From: Clostridium polyendosporum
Lineage (GTDB): Bacteria; Bacillota; Clostridia; Clostridiales; Clostridiaceae
Length of the DNA stretch: 63,690 nucleotides
Assembly (NCBI RefSeq): GCF_018332455.1
Contig: NZ_BOPZ01000022.1
Location: 1 to 63,690 of the forward strand
Reading direction: 5' to 3'
The notes below the pieces were generated by a model. That model was not told where the DNA came from. It made no database searches and saw only the letters and a list, made by a program, of their open reading frames with translations. Position 1 is the stretch's first letter; each line of letters starts with the position of its first letter. The translations under genes and the position numbers were made by a program. Shown in pieces: positions 55,967 through 63,690 of the stretch.

Positions 55967-56530
55967 TTATATGCTAATGAAATTCTTCAATAAATTCTTT
56001 CCTTCTTTTGTAAATATGGATTCAGGATGAAATTGTATTCCATATACATGATGTTCTTTATGCTGAAGTGCCATTATTTCTCCCTCTTCTGACACTGAGG
56101 TTATAATTAAATCCTCTGGTAGGTTTTCTGAATTAACTATAAGTGAATGATATCTTGCTACCTTACAAGGGTTCTCTATACCCTTAAAAATTCCAAGAGA
56201 ATTATGCTTTACATCAGATACCTTTCCATGCATCTTATACTTTGCATGCACTACCTCTCCACCATATGCAACTCCTATTGCTTGATGTCCTAAGCAAACT
56301 CCAAGAATAGGTATTCTTCCTCCAAAAGCCTTAATCACATCAATACATTTTCCTGCATCCTTTGGATGTCCAGGACCTGGAGAAATGATTATATGACTTA
56401 TTTCATTTTCATCTATATCTGATAATTCGAACTTATCATTTCTTACTACCTTTACTTTGCATCCTAATTCCCCAATATATTGATAAAGATTAAATGTAAA
56501 GGAATCATAATTATCAATTAATAAAATCAT
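55967..56530 (-). CDS. trpG: anthranilate synthase component II (glutamine amidotransferase)
   Basis: A 187-aa class I amidotransferase: LIDNYDSFTFNLYQYIGELG, ISPGPGHPKDAG, nucleophile Cys in GVCLGHQAIG and QFHPES catalytic His/Glu. Overlaps trpE by 4 nt. May also serve PabA function. Confidence 0.96.
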   Translation of the reverse strand: MILLIDNYDSFTFNLYQYIGELGCKVKVVRNDKFELSDIDENEISHIIISPGPGHPKDAGKCIDVIKAFGGRIPILGVCLGHQAIGVAYGGEVVHAKYKMHGKVSDVKHNSLGIFKGIENPCKVARYHSLIVNSENLPEDLIITSVSEEGEIMALQHKEHHVYGIQFHPESIFTKEGKNLLKNFISI

Positions 56531-57846
56531 ATCTTCTCCCCCTCTGCTTTTTTTATCGCTGTAATTATGGCTGAAGCTTTATGAAGTGTTTCCTCATATT
56601 CCTTTTCAGGTATTGAATCCATAACTATTCCTGCTCCTGCTTGAACAAAAGCCTTATTATCCTTACAAACTACCATTCTTATACCTATACATGTATCCAT
56701 GTTTCCGTCTAAACCAAAGTATCCAATAGCCCCACCGTAAACTCCTCTTTTTTCTTCTTCAAGCTCTTCTATTATTTCCATAGCTCTTATTTTAGGAGCA
56801 CCTGATAATGTACCTGCAGGTAATGTAGCTAACACAGCATCAATACCATTTAACTCATCCTTTATTTCTCCATTTACAAGAGATACTATGTGCATTACAT
56901 GAGAGTACTTTTCTACATTCATAAATGTTGGTACTTTAACTGTACCTATTTTCGATATCTTACCTATATCATTTCTTGCAAGATCAACAAGCATTAAGTG
57001 CTCTGCTCTTTCTTTTTCATCTGCCAAAAGTTCTTCTTTTAATATTTCATCTTCCTGTTCATTACATCCTCTTGGACGAGTACCAGCTATAGGACATGTA
57101 GTTACTATTCCATTTCTTACTTCAACCATAGATTCAGGTGAACTTCCTAACACTTGAAAATCATTAAAGTTAAAATAGAAAAGATATGGAGATGGATTTA
57201 TTACTCTAAGAGTTTTATATATTTCTAAAGGATGAATAGTTATATCCATTGATACTCTTTGAGATAAAACAACTTGGAAAATATCTCCATCCTCTATATA
57301 ATCTTTTGCTTTATTAACCTTATTTATAAAATCTTCTTTAGTTACATGGTATTTTATATTTAACTCTTTAGAGTTAGCTCTTTTCTCTCTTTCTAGTACC
57401 TTACCTTTTAAAATGCTATCTTCTAATTCTTTTAATTTTTCTTCATATAAACTAGCTACTATTATTTCATCAGTTTTATGGTCATAAGCTAAAAACTCAT
57501 CTATAAAAAAGAAATTACATTTAGGAAAACCTATGTTATCTGGGTTCTCATTTGGTATTTCTTCAAGCTCTTTCGCTACATCGTAAGTTATTACACCTAC
57601 ATATCCCCCAGTGAAGGGAATATTTTCATTACAGTATACCTTAAATTTACTAATATTTTCTTTTATTTCATTTAATGATTGTTTTAAATCCTTATTATTC
57701 TTTCCTATAAAGGAATATCTGCCTTTTATTACATCATTGCTTTCAAGAAGAAAGCCTTGTTTTTCTCCAACTAATTTTTCATATAATGTTACTGGTGTTT
57801 CACCATTTGAAGGTATTCTTTTAGTGTAGACAAATAAATCTTTCAT
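56527..57846 (-). CDS. trpE: anthranilate synthase component I
   Basis: A 439-aa chorismate-utilising enzyme. Late motifs PSPYLFYFNF, TCPIAGTRPRG, VDLARNDIG and TLPAGTLSGAPKIRAMEII are diagnostic; the N-terminal half is shorter than in enterobacteria. The start at 57846 has AGGGGGAG upstream. The frame reaches into the T-box leader, but those residues are not TrpE. First gene behind the Trp T-box. Confidence 0.96.
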   Translation of the reverse strand: MKDLFVYTKRIPSNGETPVTLYEKLVGEKQGFLLESNDVIKGRYSFIGKNNKDLKQSLNEIKENISKFKVYCNENIPFTGGYVGVITYDVAKELEEIPNENPDNIGFPKCNFFFIDEFLAYDHKTDEIIVASLYEEKLKELEDSILKGKVLEREKRANSKELNIKYHVTKEDFINKVNKAKDYIEDGDIFQVVLSQRVSMDITIHPLEIYKTLRVINPSPYLFYFNFNDFQVLGSSPESMVEVRNGIVTTCPIAGTRPRGCNEQEDEILKEELLADEKERAEHLMLVDLARNDIGKISKIGTVKVPTFMNVEKYSHVMHIVSLVNGEIKDELNGIDAVLATLPAGTLSGAPKIRAMEIIEELEEEKRGVYGGAIGYFGLDGNMDTCIGIRMVVCKDNKAFVQAGAGIVMDSIPEKEYEETLHKASAIITAIKKAEGEKI

Positions 57847-57889
57847 AATTCTCCCCCTAAAATATACTGTTTTAATACTATTATGTATG

Positions 57890-58205
57890 AAAAAGACGCA
57901 CTTCATCCCAAAGTTGGGACGAGATGCGTCTCGCGGTACCACCCAAGTTAAGATACATTTTTATAATAAAAAAACACCTTCCTAAATTAGGAAAAGTGTA
58001 TATTGCCACCCAATGTATCAAATCTCTATCGGATACAGAATAAATTCGATATCCTATCCCTGTAACGTGGGAAATACGGCTCAGACTACTATTATTTCAC
58101 CCTGCTTCTCGTGAACCCATTCAGTATATATGATCGTATCGGTCTTACACCACCACCGAATCGCTGAAACTACATACTATACCTACTCTTTTCACTCTTT
58201 GAATT
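57890..58205 (-). promoter_or_regulatory. Trp-specific T-box leader of the trp operon
   Basis: The T-box core GGGTGGTACCGCGA lies at 57944-57931 and feeds a terminator (GACGCATCTCGTCCCAAC against the following GGGATGAAGTGCGTC) with a T-run. The specifier loop reads GAATGGGTTC, with UGG at 58119-58117, so uncharged tRNA-Trp is sensed. Confidence 0.95.
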
Positions 58206-58227
58206 TGACTATCGATTTGTTATTGTA

Positions 58228-58256
58228 ATTATATATTAATTAAATTTATTTGTAAA
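58228..58256 (-). promoter_or_regulatory. trp operon promoter
   Basis: TTTACA (58256-58251) and TATAAT (58233-58228) with a 17-bp spacer, just upstream of the T-box leader. Confidence 0.7.
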
Positions 58257-58397
58257 GTGGTATTTTTAGTTTTTTAATTTACATGTTATGTTAGTAATAT
58301 ATTCCCTTTGTCTATCAATGGTGACTGATAAATTGTTATTTCTTTTGCTAATTATTTAATGAAATGATAATTTGATTTTATCGATAAAATATTTAAT

Positions 58398-58596
58398 GCT
58401 AAAACTTAATAGACATCAAATTTACTAGAGATATACAACTTCACTCCTTAAACAATTCATGAAAATAACCTCAACATGAAATGTTTTTTCTAAAGATATA
58501 TAAGTTCAATCTTTAACGAATTTTAGGAAATAGAACTAAGCAGGCATCGGGCCTGCTCAGTTTTAAATTGATTTCATCTTAATGAAATAGTAGCGA
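58398..58596. repeat. mosaic of dispersed palindromic repeats
   Basis: Contains ACTTAATAGACATCAAATTT, an ATATACAACTTCACTCC unit, CAATCTTTAACGAATTTTAGG and a GAGCAGGC-type hairpin (AAGCAGGCATCGGGCCTGCT). Same module order as 12553-12760. The rest of 58257-58609 has no gene. Confidence 0.7.
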
Positions 58597-58609
58597 CAAA
58601 TCAAATATA

Positions 58610-60799
58610 TTAATCAACTTTTTCAAATCTAAACATTGTACCTTGGTAATCTCCCCTTAATTCAGGCATATTTAATCCAACATACATTAACTCATCTCCA
58701 CCAAAAATTGAGTCCTCACTTATCAATCTGTATTTTCCGTTAGGATCTAAGCCTCTTAACTTGATTGATGTAAATGGTGCATTTGGCTTTGCGTATTGTC
58801 TTACATAGCTTACCACTACTTCTTTTTTATCTTCGGAAATAAACATCCAAGCAACATCATTTCCTTCAAATGGACTCTTTAATCTATAATATTCTCCAAA
58901 TTGAACTATATGTCTTATTTCCTTATATAAATTAACTTGTTCCTTAATGGCTTCCTTTTCTTCACTACTTAACTTTGTTACATCAAGCTCATAACCATAA
59001 TTACCTGCCATTGCTACCACAGCTCTTGTATTTATTGGAGTATTTCTATAAACCTGATGGTTTGGTACTGCTGATACGTGGCATCCCATTGAAGCACTTG
59101 GATAAACCATAGAAGTTCCGAACTGTATCTTTAATCTTTCTATTGCATCTGTATCATCACTAGTCCATGTTTGTGGCATATAGTATAGAATACCTGGGTC
59201 AAATCTACCACCACCACCTGAGCAGCTTTCAAATAAAATGTCTGGGAACCTTGAAGTTACAGCATCCATAATTTTATATAGACCTAAAATATATCTATGT
59301 GCTGTTTCTCTTTGTCTCTCTGCTGGTAAAGCTAGTGAGCCTATTTCTGTCATATTTCTATTCATATCCCATTTAACATATGAAATTGGTGCAGAAGCTA
59401 ATACATCACATATTCTTTTAATAACTTCATCACATACTTCTTGCCTTGATAAATCTAATATAAGCTGCTTTCTTGCTTCTGATCTTGTTCTTCCGTTAAC
59501 ATGAATACACCAATCTGGATGTTCCTTGTACAGCTCACTTTCTGGGCAAACCATTTCTGGTTCAAACCATAAACCAAACTTAAGACCCATATCATTTATA
59601 TTTTTAGCAAGAGTATCTAAACCATTCTTAATTTTATCTCTGTTTACAAACCAGTCACCTAAAGAGCTAGTATCATCATCTCTTTTTCCAAACCATCCAT
59701 CATCTAAAACAAATAGTTCAATGCCAAGATCACTAGCCTCTCTAGCTATATTTTCTATACTTTCGTCATTAAAATCAAAATAAGTAGCTTCCCAGTTATT
59801 TATTAATATAGGTCTTTCTGCATCTCTATATTTTCCTCTAGCAAGACGCTTACCATAAATTTTATGATAAGTACTTGACATACCTGTTAATCCTTTATCT
59901 GAATAAACAAGCACTGCTTCTGGAGCTTGGAAAGCTTCTCCACTCTTTAATAACCAATTGAAATCAAATGGGTTAATTCCTAGCTGAACTCTAGCATTAC
60001 TATATAAATCAACCTCTACATTTGCTAAAAAGTTTCCACTATAAACAAGGCTAAAGCCATAAGCTTCTCCCTTATCTTCAACTGTATCCTTTCTAACTAA
60101 AGCTATAAAAGGATTCTCAGCATGTCCACTTGCACCTCTTCTACTTTCTATTGATTGACCACCACTTGTCAATCCTCTTCTTACTACATGTCTTTCTCTA
60201 GCCCATGCACCTGATAGTTGAATTAAATCAAATTCACTATCTCTATAATCAACATTTGAACTTAATATACGTAATATCTTAACATCTTCACTGCTATCAT
60301 TTATGATTTTTGCTGATCTTGTTACAACATCAAGTTCATTAAATACACTATATAATAATACTGCTCTTACATTAGCCACCTTATCTATTAATGTTATTTC
60401 TAATGTATCTGCTTCATCATCATTTTCTACATATGTTGCTGGAAGACCTTCTAATTTTGGTTTTCCTTTATATATCTTATGAGAATCATATCTCAAATCT
60501 GTTATTGTTGAACCATCAACAAGCTGCAATTGAAAAGCAGGTGAACGCAAATCTGTGTTACCATATGAAGGATACTCTTGATGTAATGCCTCTAAACTAA
60601 ATTCATCTATATTATCAGTATTTGCAAGAAAGCTTCCCCAATTTTTTAATCTTACTAAATAATCTAGATTACTTGAATTTATGCTTTTTCCCCAATAAAG
60701 ATGGACAAGATGACCTGTATCCAAAACTTTAATTACATAACTGCTGTCCTTTGATTTTAAGTGAAAAGTTTTACTTATTTGTTCATATATAATAGCCAT
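58610..60799 (-). CDS. alpha-galactosidase, GH36
   Basis: A 729-aa cytosolic glycosidase releasing galactose from raffinose-type sugars. The catalytic nucleophile lies in YVKWDMNRNMTE and the acid/base Asp in TWTSDDTDAI. GLWFEPEMVCPESELYKEHPDW and FESCSGGGGRFDPGILYYMPQ are GH36 signatures. No signal peptide. The start at 60799 has GGAGGGGAATT upstream; the frame to 60883 is not homologous. It stands alone, without sugar transporter genes. Confidence 0.95.
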   Translation of the reverse strand: MAIIYEQISKTFHLKSKDSSYVIKVLDTGHLVHLYWGKSINSSNLDYLVRLKNWGSFLANTDNIDEFSLEALHQEYPSYGNTDLRSPAFQLQLVDGSTITDLRYDSHKIYKGKPKLEGLPATYVENDDEADTLEITLIDKVANVRAVLLYSVFNELDVVTRSAKIINDSSEDVKILRILSSNVDYRDSEFDLIQLSGAWARERHVVRRGLTSGGQSIESRRGASGHAENPFIALVRKDTVEDKGEAYGFSLVYSGNFLANVEVDLYSNARVQLGINPFDFNWLLKSGEAFQAPEAVLVYSDKGLTGMSSTYHKIYGKRLARGKYRDAERPILINNWEATYFDFNDESIENIAREASDLGIELFVLDDGWFGKRDDDTSSLGDWFVNRDKIKNGLDTLAKNINDMGLKFGLWFEPEMVCPESELYKEHPDWCIHVNGRTRSEARKQLILDLSRQEVCDEVIKRICDVLASAPISYVKWDMNRNMTEIGSLALPAERQRETAHRYILGLYKIMDAVTSRFPDILFESCSGGGGRFDPGILYYMPQTWTSDDTDAIERLKIQFGTSMVYPSASMGCHVSAVPNHQVYRNTPINTRAVVAMAGNYGYELDVTKLSSEEKEAIKEQVNLYKEIRHIVQFGEYYRLKSPFEGNDVAWMFISEDKKEVVVSYVRQYAKPNAPFTSIKLRGLDPNGKYRLISEDSIFGGDELMYVGLNMPELRGDYQGTMFRFEKVD

Positions 60800-60925
60800 A
60801 ATTCCCCTCCCAAATATCCCCTGTTTAACGTTTTCAAATATCTTATATTTAGTATTATAGCTTGCATTATATTGAAATAACATATATATATGTTACAAGA
60901 ATATGGTTAAATGTTAGATTCAGTA

Positions 60926-60957
60926 AAAAAAAGAACTGCTCAATTTAGCAATTCTTT
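60926..60957 (-). terminator. terminator after glycerate kinase gene
   Basis: Hairpin AAGAATTGCTAAATTGAGCAGTTCTT on the minus strand (written as arms AAGAATTGCT and AGCAGTTCTT) followed by eight Ts. Almost identical to the terminator at 63264-63300. Confidence 0.8.
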
Positions 60958-60991
60958 ACATATAAAATTCATATTTATTTTTAATTATTCA

Positions 60992-62134
60992 TTACACTAA
61001 ATTCATCAATCTTATTATATTTTCAGAAGTTTTCTCTATATTTTCTTTGCCCTTTTCTAATGCCTCATCTAAAGAGGTTACCCCTCTCATAATGCAAAAA
61101 ATTGAGTCAATTCCACTTTTATATAATATATCTATATCTTCACCAACTCTACCTGCTAGTGCTACTACTGGCTTATTGTACTTTTTAGCTACAGTAGCAA
61201 CTCCAAAAGGAGTCTTTCCAAATTGAGTTTGGAAATCAATACTCCCCTCTCCAGTCCAAACCACATCTGCTTTTTTAATCTTTTCTTCTAATCCAGTATA
61301 TTCAATTACCATTTCAATACCTTTTTTTAATGTACCACTTAAAAATGCCATAAGTCCAGCTCCTAATCCGCCTGCCGCTCCAGCTCCTGGTACTTCTAAT
61401 ATGTCTTTATGCAAATACTCTTTAATTATCTCTGCATAATGTTCCAAGTTACTGTCAAGTATTTCTATCATTTCTGGAGTTGCTCCCTTTTGTGGTCCAA
61501 ACACCTTGGAAGCTCCTCTTACTCCACAAAGTGGATTTGTAACATCACAAGCTACTTCTACTAAAACATCTTTTAGACGTAAATCAAGATTAGTTAAATC
61601 AATCTTATCTAGTTTGCCTAACTGTCCGCCTCCAAAACCTAGCTCGTTTCTGTCTTTATCTAATAACTTTCCACCTAGAGCCTGGACAACACCTGCACCG
61701 CCATCATTTGTGGCACTTCCACCAATACCTATTAATAATCTTTTTACCCTATGGTCCAAACAAGCTCTGATTAACTGACCAGTACCATATGTTGTTGTTA
61801 TAAGTGGATTTCTTTGTTTTGAAGGCACTAAATGAATTCCACTTGCACTAGCCATTTCTAATACACCTGTTTCTCCATCTCCTAGAATACCATATTGTGC
61901 TTCTACTTCATTTCCAAGAGGTCCAATTACTTTTAATGAGTATATTGTTCCATTAGTTGCATCTACTAGAGATTGCATTGTACCTTCTCCACCATCAGCC
62001 ATTGGTACATGTATACAAGTAATTTTATCATTTACTTTTTTAATTCCTCTTTCCATTGCTTCACAAGCCTCTTTTGCTGTCATGCTCTCTTTAAAAGAAT
62101 CTGGTGCCAATACAATAACTAAATCCTTATTCAT
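60992..62134 (-). CDS. glycerate 2-kinase (GlxK/GarK family)
   Basis: A 380-aa kinase: VLAPDSFKESMTAKEACEAMERGI, PMADGGEGTMQSLV, GIGGSATNDGGAGVVQALGG and DVVWTGEGSIDFQTQFGKTPFGVA are family blocks. It phosphorylates glycerate for entry into glycolysis. Probably monocistronic. Confidence 0.94.
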   Translation of the reverse strand: MNKDLVIVLAPDSFKESMTAKEACEAMERGIKKVNDKITCIHVPMADGGEGTMQSLVDATNGTIYSLKVIGPLGNEVEAQYGILGDGETGVLEMASASGIHLVPSKQRNPLITTTYGTGQLIRACLDHRVKRLLIGIGGSATNDGGAGVVQALGGKLLDKDRNELGFGGGQLGKLDKIDLTNLDLRLKDVLVEVACDVTNPLCGVRGASKVFGPQKGATPEMIEILDSNLEHYAEIIKEYLHKDILEVPGAGAAGGLGAGLMAFLSGTLKKGIEMVIEYTGLEEKIKKADVVWTGEGSIDFQTQFGKTPFGVATVAKKYNKPVVALAGRVGEDIDILYKSGIDSIFCIMRGVTSLDEALEKGKENIEKTSENIIRLMNLV

Positions 62135-62267
62135 AATTCATCCTCCAAAAACTATTTCAATATCTAATAGCTGTACTTCAATTATAATCAAAAATACGGC
62201 TTAATAAAAATATACTTTTTAACATATTTTATGTGAAGTCCTCCATCCTCTTATTAAAATGCTGCAT

Positions 62268-62302
62268 AAAAAAACTTATCTTACAGTTTAGTAAGATAAG
62301 TT
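62268..62302 (-). terminator. terminator after the UDG-fold gene
   Basis: Perfect stem AACTTATCTTAC against GTAAGATAAGTT with a 6-nt loop; seven As on the plus strand give a T-run in the minus transcript. Confidence 0.85.
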
Positions 62303-62401
62303 TCCCTCACCAGTATAAGTTATTTAGTAACTAAATATATTAAATATTTCTTAACATTATTTCTATATGTTACAGTAGTATTAAACTACCCTTCTCTTCT
62401 T

Positions 62402-63166
62402 TTAATGAAATGATGATTTGATTTGCAATTTTTCACCTAAAAGATTAATTGCATTTTTCATTAACACTTTATTTTTTGAAAACTGAATTAACCTATGACC
62501 ATTAGCACCAGAAGGATGAGGAAACCCCATTAAGCATTGTCTTTCCTCAACAATTCCTTTGTCTATTAGATCCCATAATACTTCCTCTACACATTTTCCT
62601 AGTGGAATAATTAGGGCTTCCTTAAGTAATTCTACTTGTGGATAGAAATATTGATTTATATATTTTAATAACAGTTCGCTCTTAAATATTTTCGGGCTAT
62701 GCCCAGTATAGTTATTTTCATTAGAAAAAACTGCATATGGAATCATAGATGTTGTATGTAGTAGATAATCTTTCTCTGCAAAAAGCTCCTCACAACTTTT
62801 TATATTAAGTACTTTATTTAGCTCTAATTCATCTAACATTCCTATTATATTTTTGCGAATAATACCATAAAATCTCCCTTCACACTTACAAATATAAAGT
62901 ATTTTATTTAATGGTATATTTTTTTCTAGACATCTTCTTGCTACTACAATAGATCTATTCATTTGCTGAAAACCTGGCGTTATACCCACAATAAAGATTT
63001 TTGCATTAACATTGATATACTCATTATGAGTACAAAAATATATTTCTAAGTTTTTTTCTTTTTCTATAAAAAAGTCCTTAGTTAGCAATTCTTCTTTTTG
63101 ATAGCTTTCTTTAATAGGGAGATTCGATATATTATAAAAATAATGTTTTATATTTATACTATCCAT
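62402..63166 (-). CDS. uracil-DNA-glycosylase-fold protein
   Basis: A 254-aa protein with two motifs of the UDG superfamily: FIVGITPGFQQM near residue 63 (water-activating loop region) and GFPHPSGANGHR near residue 220 (DNA minor-groove/His loop). The usual catalytic Asp/Asn of GxDP motifs is not evident (TPG instead), so it may be a family 4/5-like or SMUG-like variant or an inactive homolog. CKCEG at ~115 gives only two of the four cysteines expected for a 4Fe-4S UDG. Start chosen at 63166 after AAAGAGG. No functional partners nearby; located next to the rRNA operon end. Confidence 0.6.
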   Translation of the reverse strand: MDSINIKHYFYNISNLPIKESYQKEELLTKDFFIEKEKNLEIYFCTHNEYINVNAKIFIVGITPGFQQMNRSIVVARRCLEKNIPLNKILYICKCEGRFYGIIRKNIIGMLDELELNKVLNIKSCEELFAEKDYLLHTTSMIPYAVFSNENNYTGHSPKIFKSELLLKYINQYFYPQVELLKEALIIPLGKCVEEVLWDLIDKGIVEERQCLMGFPHPSGANGHRLIQFSKNKVLMKNAINLLGEKLQIKSSFH

Positions 63167-63263
63167 GCCCATTCCTCTTTAATTTATTATAAATATACTA
63201 TCCCCTTTTCCTTTTATTATTATTAAGTATGATTATCTTTATATATGATTTATGTTTTTTACA

Positions 63264-63300
63264 AACAAAAAAAGAACTGCTTAATTTGGCAGTTCTTTTT
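63264..63300 (-). terminator. rRNA operon terminator
   Basis: Stem AAGAACTGC against GCAGTTCTT, with As on one side (Ts in the minus transcript) and Ts on the other. It ends the rrn transcript after tRNA-Glu. Confidence 0.85.
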
Positions 63301-63377
63301 ATATAACTTATATTACGTTCTACAAATATATAAACTCGATACACCCCGGAAGCATATCGAGTTATACAGTATTTATG

Positions 63378-63452
63378 TGGTGACTCCTAGGGGAATCGAA
63401 CCCCTGTTACCACCGTGAAAGGGTGGTGTCTTGACCGCTTGACCAAGGAGCC
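63378..63452 (-). tRNA. tRNA-Glu (anticodon TTC), CCA encoded
   Basis: The minus strand folds as a cloverleaf: acceptor GGCTCCT with AGGAGTC, anticodon loop CTTTCAC (TTC, Glu), T loop GGTTCGATTCC, 3' discriminator A then CCA encoded in DNA. Directly follows 5S rRNA. Confidence 0.97.
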
Positions 63453-63458
63453 ATGTTG

Positions 63459-63577
63459 ACCTGGCAACCTCCTACTCTCCCACACAGTCGCCCGTGCAGT
63501 ACCATCGGCCTCTTAGAGCTTAACCATCGTGTTCGGTATGGGAACGGGTGTATCCTCTAAAAGCATCATCACCAGAT
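63459..63577 (-). rRNA. rrf: 5S rRNA
   Basis: The minus strand contains CCCGTTCCCATACCGAACAC and GGGAGAGTAGGAGGTTGCCA, the 5S loop regions. Ends are approximate. Confidence 0.95.
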
Positions 63578-63632
63578 TTGTTGATGAATTTTATTCCATC
63601 AAAATTGCACATAAGTTTTAGCCTTTTTATTG

Positions 63633-63690
63633 GTCAAGCCCTCGACCTATTAGTATCAGTCAGCTTAACATGTTACCATGCTTACACCTC
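63633..63690 (-). rRNA. rrl: 23S rRNA, 3' end only
   Basis: The minus strand ends GGTGTAAGCATGGTAACATG, then CTGATACTAATAGGTCGAGG and GCTTGACC, the conserved 23S 3' end. The gene continues past the right edge. Confidence 0.95.

Overview
The window is AT-rich DNA from an anaerobic Clostridium-type Firmicute. The low G+C, strong AGGAGG-type ribosome sites, Cys and Trp T-box leaders, E-G-D-C-F-B-A trp order and rRNA sequences all fit this. Every gene I accept is on the minus strand, so transcription runs from high to low coordinates. The segment lies between two co-oriented rRNA operons: a 23S end, 5S and tRNA-Glu at the right edge, and tandem rrn promoters plus the 16S start at the left edge.

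Region by region. (1) 0.8-5.3 kb: an Rrf2/CymR-type cysteine regulator, cysK and a cystine-type amino-acid ABC importer. (2) 5.5-30 kb: an unusual sulfur-scavenging island. It holds three importers of the aliphatic-sulfonate (SsuABC/NMT1) type and four paralogous radical-SAM-like proteins that all carry a CX8CX2C motif. It also holds a complete nitrogenase-like HDK set, a relic of a second nitrogenase-like subunit, an MFS carrier, a threonine-synthase-like enzyme, metK and a YezD-family small protein. Regulation is by two Cys T-boxes, a family of CymR-like operators and a shared short hairpin/terminator RNA element. (3) 30.5-35.2 kb: the sulfate/thiosulfate importer sbp-cysTWA, with a collapsed T-box in its leader. 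(4) 35.4-51.2 kb: metY, a ribose-type ABC importer, mtnK and mtnA, followed by a bacterial microcompartment (BMC) locus. The BMC locus has a class II aldolase, CoA-acylating aldehyde dehydrogenase, five BMC-H shell proteins, PduL, a BMC-P vertex protein, a CoA-disulfide-reductase-like flavoprotein and a two-subunit CoA-transferase-like enzyme. (5) 51.4-58.3 kb: the trp operon behind a Trp T-box. (6) 58.6-63.2 kb: alpha-galactosidase, glycerate kinase and a uracil-DNA-glycosylase-fold protein.

How the parts may work together (inference). MtnK and MtnA would convert methylthioribose, or 5-deoxyribose left over from radical-SAM chemistry, to the ribulose-1-phosphate. The aldolase would split it into DHAP and (methylthio)acetaldehyde inside the compartment, and the aldehyde would be handled by the dehydrogenase and PduL. 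Methanethiol or sulfide released elsewhere could be captured by MetY or CysK, and MetK would close the cycle to SAM. The nitrogenase-like enzyme and the four radical-SAM-like proteins sit with organosulfur importers and are plausible C-S bond-cleaving machinery. However, the nitrogenase-like subunits have too few cysteines for a P-cluster plus a FeMo-type cofactor, so they look like neither N2-fixing nitrogenase nor a textbook methylthio-alkane reductase.

A family of double-palindromic intergenic repeats is scattered through the window, often directly 3' of terminators, and one copy abuts the truncated nitrogenase relic. I could not run searches; family names rest on motifs read by eye.
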